NCBI GenBank assembly: GCA_024102665.1
Contig: JAGFJP010000103.1
Span: 62,001-126,000, forward strand
From: Thiogranum sp.
GTDB taxonomy: Bacteria; Pseudomonadota; Gammaproteobacteria; DSM-19610
Length of the DNA stretch: 64,000 nucleotides
Direction of reading: 5' to 3'
Shown here: positions 23,541-32,528 of the stretch, piece by piece
How the letters are laid out: the number at the start of each line of letters is the position of its first letter
Numbering within the stretch: the first letter of the stretch is position 1
Notes under the pieces: model-generated
Database searches by the model: none
The model's input: only the letters and a program-made list of their open reading frames with translations
Told to the model about the DNA's origin: nothing
Position numbers and translations under genes: made by a program

Positions 23541-24806
23541 TCAGGTCAGGATCCGTTCCACTCGCAGCCTGATAATCGCGCGGTCCGTGGTTTGTTCCAC
23601 GACAAATCGCCACCCGGACTCGACCACCGATTCACCGGTCGCCGGGATACGGCGCAGGCGCGATTCCACGAAACCACCCACGGTGTGAAACTCGGTCGAC
23701 GGCAGCTGAATCTCGAGCAACTCGTTGATCTCCGCCACGGACACCCGTGAATCCACCAGGTAGACCCCCTCCTCGATCTGCTGGTATGAGCGTCTGCGCC
23801 GCGGCTGGATTTCATCGAAGTCGTAGCCGACCTTGATTTCACCCACCACTTCTTCGAGGATGTCCTCCATGCGTATCATGCCGATGGCCGAGCCGAACTC
23901 GTCGACCACGATCGCCATGTGATCTTCGCGCTCGCGCAGCAGCGGCAGCACTTCGTCGATGTTCTGCAACGGTGACACGTACAGCGCCGGCTTGATCAGT
24001 TCTTCCAGCGGGCGTTCTTCCAGTTCCCTGTCCATCAGGTCCCATACCGTCAAGGTCACCACACCCACCACGTTGCCGGTGTTGCGCTCGTATACCGGCA
24101 GGCGATTGTAGCCGTGGCGGCGCACCAGTCCGAAGGCTGTGCGGGTATCGTAACGGCGGTCGATGGCGATGATTTCGGCCAGCGGCACCATGGCCTCGCC
24201 GACACTGGTATCGGCGAAACGCGCGGCGCGGCGAATGCGCGCATGGTCGAAGACATCGACGTGCGCGCCGCGATTGGCCATCTCGACCACGGTGCGGATC
24301 TGCTGCCGGGTGATAAACAGGTTGTGGGCAGCGCCGTGCCCTCCGGCGAGCAGTGCCGCCAGCCGCGCCACCAGCGAGAAAACGGCGATCACCGGGTAAA
24401 GCAACAGCCGGAACAAGCGCAGCGGGTGGATGACCACCGGTGCCAGCCGGTCGGCATTCTGCTGGTAGACGCTCTTGGGCACGATCTCTCCCAGCGTCAG
24501 CAACAGCGGCGTGAAAATCAGGAACGCGTAAAGATCACCGTATTCCCCGAACAGGCGGATCATGGCCAGGGTGGCCAGGGTAGTGAACACCACAACCGCG
24601 ATGTTGGTGCCCACCAGCGTGGTGGTCAGCAGCACATCGGGGCGCTCGAACATCTGCAGTACCAGCCGCGCGCCTTTATGTCCCTGGTTGGCCCTGGCAT
24701 GCAAACGTATTTTGTCGGCATTGACCAGCGCCATTTCGGAGCCGGAGAAAAAGCCCTCCAGCAACAGCAGCGCAACCATGGCAAGGATCATCCATACTGC
24801 GTCCAT
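23541..24806 (-). CDS. CNNM/CorC-type transporter-associated protein (DUF21-CBS-CorC)
   Basis: 421 residues. An N-terminal DUF21 membrane domain (LLLLEGFFSGSEMALVNADKIRL) is followed by a CBS pair (about 205-320) and a C-terminal CorC/HlyC domain (EEGVYLVDSRVSVAEINELLEI). Members of this family act in Mg2+ or Co2+ export or sensing. The ATG at 24806 has GGGAGGGA upstream. It lies four bases after the stop of a paralogue of the same architecture, so the two are co-translated. An upstream in-frame ATG at 24848 is inside the previous gene. Confidence 0.87.
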   Translation of the reverse strand: MDAVWMILAMVALLLLEGFFSGSEMALVNADKIRLHARANQGHKGARLVLQMFERPDVLLTTTLVGTNIAVVVFTTLATLAMIRLFGEYGDLYAFLIFTPLLLTLGEIVPKSVYQQNADRLAPVVIHPLRLFRLLLYPVIAVFSLVARLAALLAGGHGAAHNLFITRQQIRTVVEMANRGAHVDVFDHARIRRAARFADTSVGEAMVPLAEIIAIDRRYDTRTAFGLVRRHGYNRLPVYERNTGNVVGVVTLTVWDLMDRELEERPLEELIKPALYVSPLQNIDEVLPLLREREDHMAIVVDEFGSAIGMIRMEDILEEVVGEIKVGYDFDEIQPRRRRSYQQIEEGVYLVDSRVSVAEINELLEIQLPSTEFHTVGGFVESRLRRIPATGESVVESGWRFVVEQTTDRAIIRLRVERILT

Positions 24807-24810
24807 TAGC

Positions 24811-26406
24811 CTATCCCTCCCTTTCCTGGCGATGCGCCTCGTTGTCACCGTCCGAACGTTCCGCTACCCGGCCCTCTTCCGGTTGTTCCGCTTCTTGCTG
24901 TTCTTTCCCGGTGGCGTCTGCAGGTGTTTCCGGGAGCGGTTCCGGTTCGCGCCAGGCATCGCCGCGCGCCACCCGCACGCGGGTAATACGTTGATCCCTG
25001 ACTTCCAGCACCGTCATCCGGAACTCCTCCAGCCTCACCTCGTCGCCGACCTGCGGCAGGCGGTCGAGATGGCGGAACAGAACACCACCGATGGTGGTCA
25101 TGCGCGGATCCTCGATACCGAAATTGGTCAGGTTGTTGAAATCGACCAGCTTCATTTCACCCGGTACTTCGTAGACATTTTCGTCGCGCTCGGCATAAAG
25201 CGCCTGGCCTTCGATTTCGCCGGACAGGTGGCCGAATATAAAAGTCAGCACATCGCGCATGGTCACCAGGCCTTCGACACCGCCGAATTCGTTGAGTACC
25301 AGCGCCGCGCGCGCGTTGGTGGTCTTGAAAAAATCGAACATCTCGTCGACTTTCTTGGTCAGCGGCACGATCACCGGGGGTGACAGGATGTCGGCCGGCT
25401 TGAGCGTCGCCAGGTCCACCTTGTCCAGCACCAGGGGCAGGATTTTCTCGATGTGCAGAAAACCGACGATGTTGTCGTGCTGACCGCGGAATACCGGTAC
25501 CCGGCTGTGTTTGACCGCCCTGAAGGATGCCACCATGTCGGGCACGCTCTGCTCGACGTCGATAAAGTCGACACGGGTGCGCGGAGTCATGATGTGCACC
25601 ACCTCGGTGCTGCCCGCCTCCAGCAGGTGATGGATAAGGGATCGCTCGGTGGCGCGCAGTTCGCCTTCCTTTGCAACCTGGTCGACGATGCTCAGGAACT
25701 CGTCGCGCTGCAGTATGTTCTCGGGGGCGCGCTCCGGTCCCACCATCCAGGTGGTCAAGCGGTCGGAGACGCCGCGGATCGCCCAGCGCAGCGGCGTGAT
25801 CGCCTTCACCCACAGGTTCATCGGAGCCGCGACCACGCCGGTGCTTACGCGCACGGGATTGGATACGGCGATGGTCTTGGGCGTGATTTCCCCGAACAGC
25901 AGCAGCAATGGCACCATCAACAGCACGCTGATGATACCGGCACGCTCTTCGCCATAGAGCGACACCAGGATGCCGGTGGCATTGGCAACCGCTGCAATGT
26001 TGACCAGCTGGTTACCGCACAGGATGGAGATGATCAGCCGGCGCGGCGAATCGAGCAAGGCGTGCAGGGTGGCGGAATGCGGATGATGCTGGCGCCACAA
26101 CTGCTGAAGATCGAGCCGCGACAGCGAGAACAGCGCGGTTTCGGATCCGGCAAAAAACGCCGAACCCAGCAACAGCAAAACCTGTAACAGCAACCGGACC
26201 ATCATTTCCGGCTGCATCAGCAGCGCCGGGTCAAAGGCAAGGAACTCCCCGGTTGCCTGGAGATACTGCGACAGCAGCTGTGGAAATGTCTCTAGCAATG
26301 CATCGGCCGCCAGGGTATGGGTGAAAAAAACGGTACGACATAGCGCCCGGTCAGGATAGCTCAAACCGCCGGCAATAGCATGTCCGCGACGAAGGCGCGG
26401 CGACAC
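24811..26406 (-). CDS. CNNM/CorC-type protein, first of a tandem pair
   Basis: 531 residues. DUF21 membrane domain (VLLLLGSAFFAGSETALFSLSRLDLQQLW) near residues 70-100, CBS pair at about 280-400 and CorC domain (EVPGEMKLVDFNNLTNFGIED). The C-terminal 40 residues are acidic and glutamine-rich. The N-terminal 60 residues are not typical, so the true start may lie further in. It is divergent from the phosphoesterase at 26484 with about 75 bp between them. Confidence 0.83.
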   Translation of the reverse strand: MSPRLRRGHAIAGGLSYPDRALCRTVFFTHTLAADALLETFPQLLSQYLQATGEFLAFDPALLMQPEMMVRLLLQVLLLLGSAFFAGSETALFSLSRLDLQQLWRQHHPHSATLHALLDSPRRLIISILCGNQLVNIAAVANATGILVSLYGEERAGIISVLLMVPLLLLFGEITPKTIAVSNPVRVSTGVVAAPMNLWVKAITPLRWAIRGVSDRLTTWMVGPERAPENILQRDEFLSIVDQVAKEGELRATERSLIHHLLEAGSTEVVHIMTPRTRVDFIDVEQSVPDMVASFRAVKHSRVPVFRGQHDNIVGFLHIEKILPLVLDKVDLATLKPADILSPPVIVPLTKKVDEMFDFFKTTNARAALVLNEFGGVEGLVTMRDVLTFIFGHLSGEIEGQALYAERDENVYEVPGEMKLVDFNNLTNFGIEDPRMTTIGGVLFRHLDRLPQVGDEVRLEEFRMTVLEVRDQRITRVRVARGDAWREPEPLPETPADATGKEQQEAEQPEEGRVAERSDGDNEAHRQEREG

Positions 26407-26483
26407 GCAATCTTCATGGAACGGTCACGGTTCTTTCATATCCCGGGGCTAGCCTTCACAAAACCACCGGGGGTGACGCGCGT

Positions 26484-27293
26484 ATGACCGCCATCAACCG
26501 CTACCGTTCTATCTGGATCTCGGACACCCACCTGGGCACCCGTGGCTGCAAGGTGGATTTCCTGCTCGATTTCCTGCGTCATAACGAATCCGATTATCTC
26601 TACCTGGTCGGTGACATTGTCGATGGCTGGGCGCTGAAACGCAGCTGGTACTGGTCACAGCCGCACAACGACGTGGTGCAGAAAATTCTCAGGAAGGCGC
26701 GCAAGGGCACCCGGGTAATCTATATCCCCGGCAACCATGACGAGTTTGCGCGCGACTATGTCGACCTGCTGTTCGGCGGTATCACAGTGGCTGAACGCGC
26801 CGTGCACAGGACCGCCGACGGACGCCGCCTGCTGGTCATGCACGGCGATGAATTCGACGGTGTGGTGGCCTGCCACAAATGGCTGGCGGTGCTGGGCAGC
26901 CGGTCCTACGAGTGCGCACTGGCGCTGAATCACTGGTTCAATCACATCCGCCGCAAACTCGGCTACCCCTACTGGTCGCTGTCGGCCTACCTCAAGCACA
27001 AGGTCAAGAATGCGGTACAGTTCATACACAACTTCGAACAGGCGGTCAGCGCCGAAGCGGCGCGCTGCAAGGTCGATGGCATCGTCTGCGGTCATATTCA
27101 CAAGGCCGAGATCCGCGAAATCGATGGCGTGCTGTACTGCAACGATGGCGACTGGGTGGAAAGCTGCACCGCGCTGGCGGAAACCGTGGAAGGCAAGCTG
27201 GAAATCGTGCACTGGGGTTACCTGCTCGGGGAGATGCGCGATCTGGTGCGGTCCGGCGCAATCGGAGCCAGGGAGACTGCCGCCGCCGAATAG
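26484..27293 (+). CDS. LpxH-like metallophosphoesterase
   Basis: 269 residues of the calcineurin-like phosphoesterase family. The motifs are SDTHLGTR (metal ligands), GDIVDG, GNHDE and CGHIHKAEI. It resembles UDP-2,3-diacylglucosamine diphosphatase, the lipid A enzyme, but proteins of this subgroup are often next to a GT4 glycosyltransferase, as here, and may act on another lipid or sugar phosphate. It lies 30 bases before the glycosyltransferase start, so co-transcription is likely. Confident as an enzyme of this fold, not of the exact substrate. Confidence 0.8.
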   Translation: MTAINRYRSIWISDTHLGTRGCKVDFLLDFLRHNESDYLYLVGDIVDGWALKRSWYWSQPHNDVVQKILRKARKGTRVIYIPGNHDEFARDYVDLLFGGITVAERAVHRTADGRRLLVMHGDEFDGVVACHKWLAVLGSRSYECALALNHWFNHIRRKLGYPYWSLSAYLKHKVKNAVQFIHNFEQAVSAEAARCKVDGIVCGHIHKAEIREIDGVLYCNDGDWVESCTALAETVEGKLEIVHWGYLLGEMRDLVRSGAIGARETAAAE

Positions 27294-27323
27294 GGTGTGC
27301 CCGTTCCGGAAGCCTCGCCTGAC

Positions 27324-28514
27324 ATGAAAATTCTCATGATTTCGGATGTCTATTATCCGCGCGTCAACGGCGTGTCGACATCCATCGCGACTTTCCGCAA
27401 GGCGTTGCACGACCTCGGACACGAGACCGCGCTGGTGGCGCCGGACTATCCGGGCTTCAGCGAAACCGACGACAGCATTTTACGCGTGCCCTCCCTGTAC
27501 CTGCCGTTCGATCCCGAAGACCGGATGATGCGCCTGCGGCCGTTGCGACGCTGCCTCCAGGCGCTCGCCGCGCAACAGTTCGACCTGATCCACATTCATA
27601 CGCCGTTTATCGCGCATCGCGCCGGCGTGCCGCTGGCGCGCGAACTCGGCATCCCGGTGGTCGAAACTTATCACACCTATTTTGAAGAATACTTTCACCA
27701 TTACTTTCCGCTGCTGCCGCGGGCCTGGATGCGTCTTGCGGCGCGCGAGGTGTCACGCCGCATGGGGCGCAACCTGGACGGACTGATCGTGCCTTCGCTG
27801 GCCATCGAACGGGCACTGCGCGGCTATGGTCTGGAAGTTCCGATACGCATCATACCCACCGGCCTGGACCTGGCAGAATTCGTTCCAGGCGACGGACAGC
27901 GATTCTGTCACACGCACGGGCTGACACCGGACCGCCCGACGCTGGTTTACGTGGGTCGTGTCGCGCATGAAAAGAACATCGGGTTCCTGCTCGAAGTGCT
28001 GGACCAGGTCCGCCGCACGCGTCCCGAGGCGCGCCTGATTATCGCCGGCGAAGGACCGGCGCGGCGCGCGCTGCAGCGCCAGGTCGCCCGGCTGAAGCTG
28101 AATGACAATGTCGTTTTTGTCGGCTACCTGCAGCGCGGTCAGCCGCTGTGGGATTGTTATGCGGCGGGTGATGCCTTTGTGTTCGCCTCCCGCACCGAAA
28201 CCCAGGGCCTGGTGCTGCTCGAGGCGCTGGCACTCGGCGTGCCGGTGATATCCACTGCAGAGCTGGGCACCTATGACGTGCTGAAAGACTGCGCCGGCGC
28301 CGTGCTGGCCGAACCCCGGGTCGCGGATTTCACTGCCAGCGTTTTGAGGTTGCTGGATAATCGCGATCTGCGACTGCAACTGGGCAGTCGCGGCAGGCTG
28401 GACGCCGCGCGCTGGTCTGTCGAATCGACCAGCTGCGCTCTGGTAGGTTATTATGAGGCACTTTTGGGGAGCGGAACCCCGGCCAGCCTGCCCGTCGCAG
28501 AGACCGCAATCTGA
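27324..28514 (+). CDS. GT4-family glycosyltransferase
   Basis: 396 residues with a GT-B fold. The N-terminus is MKILMISDVYYPRVNGVSTSI and the donor-site region reads ETQGLVLLEALALGVPVISTAELGT (the E-x7-E motif). It resembles glycolipid mannosyl- and glucosyltransferases that act at the inner face of the membrane. The start at 27324 gives the typical N-terminus; a GTG at 27297 would add nine residues. Placed between an LpxH-like gene and dgkA, it fits envelope glycolipid metabolism. Confidence 0.85.
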   Translation: MKILMISDVYYPRVNGVSTSIATFRKALHDLGHETALVAPDYPGFSETDDSILRVPSLYLPFDPEDRMMRLRPLRRCLQALAAQQFDLIHIHTPFIAHRAGVPLARELGIPVVETYHTYFEEYFHHYFPLLPRAWMRLAAREVSRRMGRNLDGLIVPSLAIERALRGYGLEVPIRIIPTGLDLAEFVPGDGQRFCHTHGLTPDRPTLVYVGRVAHEKNIGFLLEVLDQVRRTRPEARLIIAGEGPARRALQRQVARLKLNDNVVFVGYLQRGQPLWDCYAAGDAFVFASRTETQGLVLLEALALGVPVISTAELGTYDVLKDCAGAVLAEPRVADFTASVLRLLDNRDLRLQLGSRGRLDAARWSVESTSCALVGYYEALLGSGTPASLPVAETAI

Positions 28515-28568
28515 CCGCCCGCTTGGTTGCGTCACCGCGCCTTTACTATCGCGGAGCGAATTACAGTC

Positions 28569-28961
28569 ATGGCCAATCACAATCAGAGCAACGGGCTCAA
28601 GCGTATCTGGAAGGCTGCGTTCTACTCGATCTCCGGCATCAGGCTCACCTACCGGACCGAGGCGGCATTCCGCCAGGAACTGATGCTGTGCGTTATCCTC
28701 ATACCGCTCGCATTCTGGACAGGCACCACGGCGGTGGAACGCGCCCTGCTGATCGCCAGCTGCCTTATGGTTCTGGTCACGGAACTGCTCAATTCCGCTA
28801 TCGAAGCCGTGGTGGACCGTATTGGCTCGGAACACAATGAACTGTCCGGCAAGGCCAAGGACATTGGTTCAGCCGCGGTATTCATCAGCCTCTGGACGGC
28901 CGGCATAATCTGGGTTCTGATCGGCTACGAGCGTCTCAGCAATCTGGCAGCGGGAGCCTGA
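28569..28961 (+). CDS. dgkA: Diacylglycerol kinase
   Basis: 130 residues, three membrane segments. The signatures are TYRTEAAFRQELML and VTELLNSAIEAVVDRIG followed by ELSGKAKDIGSAAVF, as in DgkA. It recycles diacylglycerol to phosphatidic acid using ATP. I use the ATG at 28569; 14 further in-frame residues upstream lack a ribosome-binding site. It is grouped with the glycosyltransferase and cardiolipin synthase as lipid genes. Confidence 0.92.
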   Translation: MANHNQSNGLKRIWKAAFYSISGIRLTYRTEAAFRQELMLCVILIPLAFWTGTTAVERALLIASCLMVLVTELLNSAIEAVVDRIGSEHNELSGKAKDIGSAAVFISLWTAGIIWVLIGYERLSNLAAGA

Positions 28962-28986
28962 CGCCGGCACTTGCTCCTGCCGGCGT
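28961..28986. terminator. Stem-loop after dgkA
   Basis: ACGCCGGCA (28961-28969) pairs with TGCCGGCGT (28978-28986) around 8 bases. It begins in the dgkA stop codon. No T-run follows, so it is only a possible terminator. Confidence 0.45.
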
Positions 28987-29093
28987 GACAGGTCAGTCTC
29001 AACTCCGACAGGCTACCGGTGTTAAGATCCGGTGCATGTCGCCAACAGCCCTCTCGAGTTGCCTGAGGGGCGGATGTACTCAGGCCTCGATCC

Positions 29094-30548
29094 ATGAACG
29101 GTGAAATCCAGATCAATCCACTGCACTGGCTGATACTCGCCCTGCACGTGCTCCTGTCACTGTACACGGCGGGTCATGCATTGCTGTATAAACGCGATCC
29201 CCGGGCGGCGTTTGCCTGGATCGCGGTTTCACTGAGCTTCCCTTTCGTCGGCCCCTTGCTGTATTTCCTGTTCGGTATAAACCGGGTCCGTACACGCGGG
29301 CGTCAACTGGGGCCAGCGTTGCGGCTGCGATTACCCGCCGGTCACGAACGTTCCGAAAATGAAACCGGGAGATTGCCGCCTGCAGCCGAGGTAAGCTGGG
29401 AATACCGGGAACTGGCGCGAATCTCCGACGCGGTGACACGCCGGCCGTTGCTGGACGGCAATCATGTTGAATTGCTCCATAACGGTGAACAGGCCTACCC
29501 GGCAATGCTGGAAGCGATCGATGCGGCCCGGCACAGCGTGTACCTGTCCACCTATATTTTCGATACCCGTGGCGTCGGACATTGCTTTGTCGACGCCCTG
29601 GGAAACGCGGTCGCGCGCGGTGTCGCAGTCAGGGTGCTGATGGACGGCTTTGGCGAGCTTTACTCGTTACCCTGGGCAAGTCGTTCACTGAAGCGCGTGA
29701 AGGTACCTGTTGCACGATTTCTGCCGCCCAGACTGCTTCCGCCGAGCTTTCATGTGAATTTGCGCAATCACCGCAAAATCCTGGTGGTCGACGGCAGTAT
29801 CGGCTTCACCGGGGGCATGAACATCGGGGACCGGCACATGGCAGCCGACCTAGCCAACCCCTCGCGCACCGTGGATGCGCATTTCCGTGTCACCGGACCG
29901 GTGGTCAGCCAGATCGAGGAAGTGTTCCTGAAGGACTGGGCATTCGCGACCGGCGAAGTGCGCGGGGCGTCCGATGTCGCGGCCAGTCCGGCACAGGGCC
30001 AGGCCATCTGCCGGGTTATTGTCGACGGGCCCGATGAGGATCTGGACAAACTGGCCATGGTGCTCATCGGCGCCGTTTCGGCGGCGCAGCACTCGCTGTA
30101 TATCATGACGCCGTATTTTCTGCCTTCCCGGGAACTGATCTCCGCCTTGCAGGCCGCGGCGCTGCGCGGTGTCGACGTTTGCGTCATCCTGCCGGAGAAG
30201 AACAACCAGCCGCTGGCGCACTGGGCCGCGCGCAACCTGTTATGGGAGCTGTTGCACTGGGGTGTCCAGGTCTACTACCAGCCGCCGCCGTTCGTGCACA
30301 GCAAGCTGTTCGTTGTCGACGAACACTATGTGCAGGTGGGGACGGCCAACATCGATCCGCGCAGTCTGCGACTGAACTTCGAGCTGGCCCTGGAGATCTA
30401 CGACAAGAACTTTGCAACCCTCATCACCGAACATTTCAACAGCGTGCGTGCCCGATCGAAATGCCTGACAGTTGACCAGATGGATCAACGTCCCTTGCCG
30501 GTGCGATTGCGCGATGCGCTGGCATGGCTGTTTTCGCCATACCTTTAG
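29094..30548 (+). CDS. cls: Cardiolipin synthase, PLD family
   Basis: 484 residues. Two N-terminal membrane segments (residues 5-60) are followed by two phospholipase D motifs, NHRKILVVDG near 225 and VHSKLFVVDEHYVQVGTANID near 405, the HxKx4D pair of ClsA-type enzymes. It joins two phosphatidylglycerols to form cardiolipin. It follows dgkA by 132 bases and probably has its own promoter. Confidence 0.9.
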   Translation: MNGEIQINPLHWLILALHVLLSLYTAGHALLYKRDPRAAFAWIAVSLSFPFVGPLLYFLFGINRVRTRGRQLGPALRLRLPAGHERSENETGRLPPAAEVSWEYRELARISDAVTRRPLLDGNHVELLHNGEQAYPAMLEAIDAARHSVYLSTYIFDTRGVGHCFVDALGNAVARGVAVRVLMDGFGELYSLPWASRSLKRVKVPVARFLPPRLLPPSFHVNLRNHRKILVVDGSIGFTGGMNIGDRHMAADLANPSRTVDAHFRVTGPVVSQIEEVFLKDWAFATGEVRGASDVAASPAQGQAICRVIVDGPDEDLDKLAMVLIGAVSAAQHSLYIMTPYFLPSRELISALQAAALRGVDVCVILPEKNNQPLAHWAARNLLWELLHWGVQVYYQPPPFVHSKLFVVDEHYVQVGTANIDPRSLRLNFELALEIYDKNFATLITEHFNSVRARSKCLTVDQMDQRPLPVRLRDALAWLFSPYL

Positions 30549-30670
30549 CCCGGCCTATTCAAGAGAATTCCCTGTCCTGCCAATACAATGGAAACGCGCG
30601 GGCATTGCCGGGATCGTCGTGTTGCCCGGCTTGCAAGACCCTTGCTTTGAGCGTATTTTTGCATGCAATC

Positions 30671-31090
30671 ATGAAAACACCGTTTCAACAACTGCTGTCC
30701 GTCTGGCTTGCCATCGTGCTGGCGGCGGCGCCGTTGCCCGTGTTTTCTGCGTTGCAGACCGGTAATGGCGAGGCGCATTGCATGACCATGAACGCGTCGC
30801 AACATGCGGAACATGGGTCCATGACCAACGCCGCGCACGGGCACCGGCACAGCGAAGCGCCTCAGACGCAAGCATCGTGCAAACACTGTGATGACAATCG
30901 CTGCGAAAGCGGAGCTTGCGCCGACCAGGGCTGTTCACCCTGCCACGCCGCCAACCTGATAATGGCACCCGTGTTTCTGGCAGCCTTGATCCGCTATTCG
31001 GAAGTCCGCCCGCTGGGTGCCGCTTCCAATCTGGTTTCGCTGACATATCCTCCCCTGTTGCATCCCCCCTCCGCTCTTCACACTCTTTAG
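30671..31090 (+). CDS. Exported Cys/His-rich small protein upstream of the Cus pump
   Basis: 139 residues. A signal peptide (MKTPFQQLLSVWLAIVLAAAPLPVFS) is followed by a His- and Met-rich stretch with four HxxH-like pairs and then a cysteine cluster (CKHCDDNRCESGACADQGCSPCHAA). The composition suggests binding of copper or silver in the periplasm. It lies 100 bases before cusC on the same strand. No named family is recognised. The longer frame starting at 30524 overlaps cls and lacks a signal peptide, so the ATG at 30671 is preferred. Confidence 0.7.
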   Translation: MKTPFQQLLSVWLAIVLAAAPLPVFSALQTGNGEAHCMTMNASQHAEHGSMTNAAHGHRHSEAPQTQASCKHCDDNRCESGACADQGCSPCHAANLIMAPVFLAALIRYSEVRPLGAASNLVSLTYPPLLHPPSALHTL

Positions 31091-31190
31091 ATCTGCGCGC
31101 CACGCCGCGGTCGGGTGAACCGTTCGTTCGCCTGTTAAACTGCCTGCGGAACGCGCCCCGATTGTTCACAATCTGTGATGGAGTCTCACG

Positions 31191-32528
31191 ATGTCCGGAT
31201 ACGGAAAAACCGGCAGCCTGCATCCTCTTGCCGCACCGCCGTCTTTGCAGCGGTGGATGCCCGGATGCCTGCTGCTCATGTCGGCGCTGCTGTTGCCGGT
31301 CACCGGCGCCGCCGCCGAACCATTGTCATTGCGCGAAACGGAAGAGCTGGCGTTGTCAAAAGACGTTACCGCTCCACGCTTCGAAGCTTTGGCGGCAGCG
31401 CGCAATGACCAGGCCGTTGCCGACGGTCAATTACCCGACCCCAGGCTGAAGCTTGGTGCCGCGAACCTGCCCATAGACAGCTTCGATCGTACCCGGGAAC
31501 CGATGACCCAGATGCAGTTGGGTGTGCAGCAGGCGTTCCCGCCGGGCAGAACGCTGAAGCTGAGCAGCGAGCGTGCGAACGTCCTGGCCGAAGCGGATCT
31601 GGCACGCGCCCGCGCAAAGCGCGCGGAAGTCCTGCGCGAGGTACGTGAGCGTTACCTGGAGCTCTACTACCATGTCGCGGCCGGGCAAATCATCGAAGCC
31701 AGCCGCGAGCTGTTCAGTCAGCTGGTGGATGTCACCCGTTACCATTATGCCGCCGGGCGCAATAACCAGCAGGACGTGCTACGTGCCAGCGTCGAGCTGT
31801 CTCTGCTGGAGGACCGGCTCACACGTGTCAACACCGATGCGGACCGCGCACGCGCAGAACTGGGCAGATACATCGGCCAGCAAGCCGCGGGCCGGGCACC
31901 GGATTCGCAGTTTCCGCAGCTGCCGGCCCCGCCGTCGCTTGAAGCAATACGCGCCGCCCTGGATGTTCATCCGTTGCTGCAGGCGGAAAACCGCATCGTA
32001 AAGGCCGAGCAGATCGGCGTCGATATCGCGCGCCAGCGCTACAAGCCGGGCTGGATGCTCGACGTAACCTATGGCAATCGCGGCGGTGAGAATGCCGACG
32101 GCAGCGATCGCGATGATTTTCTTTCGGCAATGGTCACCATGGATCTGCCGCTGTTCACGGACAAGCGACAGGACCGTGTGCTGGCGACCCGCCAGCACGA
32201 AGTGGAAGCTGTGCGGCTCAATCGCGAGGATCAGTATCTCCAGCTTCTGCGCAGGCTGGATTCGGATTATGCCGAGTGGTTCAGGCTGGGCGAACGGAAA
32301 GACCTTTATCGGCAACAGATCGAACCGCAGGCGCTGGACAACGCGCGTGCATCGGTGGCCGCATACAAGAGCGGCGTGACAGAGTTTACCGGCGTAATGC
32401 GCGCCCGTATCACAGAGCTGGATGTCAGGCTGCAGAGTCTGCGTGTGATTGTTGATCGCAGCAAGGCACAGGCGCGCCTGCTGTATCTGGCCGCCGGCGT
32501 TGTGTCCGGCGAAGGAGACAAGCGATGA
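31191..32528 (+). CDS. cusC: TolC-family outer-membrane channel of a Cus-type efflux pump
   Basis: 445 residues with an export signal near residues 25-43 and two repeats of the outer-membrane efflux protein fold (PDPRLKLGAANLP, GWMLDVTYGNRGG). It forms the exit duct for a heavy-metal RND pump. The ATG has TGGAG upstream. It overlaps cusB by ATGA, showing coupled translation. Confidence 0.85.
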   Translation: MSGYGKTGSLHPLAAPPSLQRWMPGCLLLMSALLLPVTGAAAEPLSLRETEELALSKDVTAPRFEALAAARNDQAVADGQLPDPRLKLGAANLPIDSFDRTREPMTQMQLGVQQAFPPGRTLKLSSERANVLAEADLARARAKRAEVLREVRERYLELYYHVAAGQIIEASRELFSQLVDVTRYHYAAGRNNQQDVLRASVELSLLEDRLTRVNTDADRARAELGRYIGQQAAGRAPDSQFPQLPAPPSLEAIRAALDVHPLLQAENRIVKAEQIGVDIARQRYKPGWMLDVTYGNRGGENADGSDRDDFLSAMVTMDLPLFTDKRQDRVLATRQHEVEAVRLNREDQYLQLLRRLDSDYAEWFRLGERKDLYRQQIEPQALDNARASVAAYKSGVTEFTGVMRARITELDVRLQSLRVIVDRSKAQARLLYLAAGVVSGEGDKR

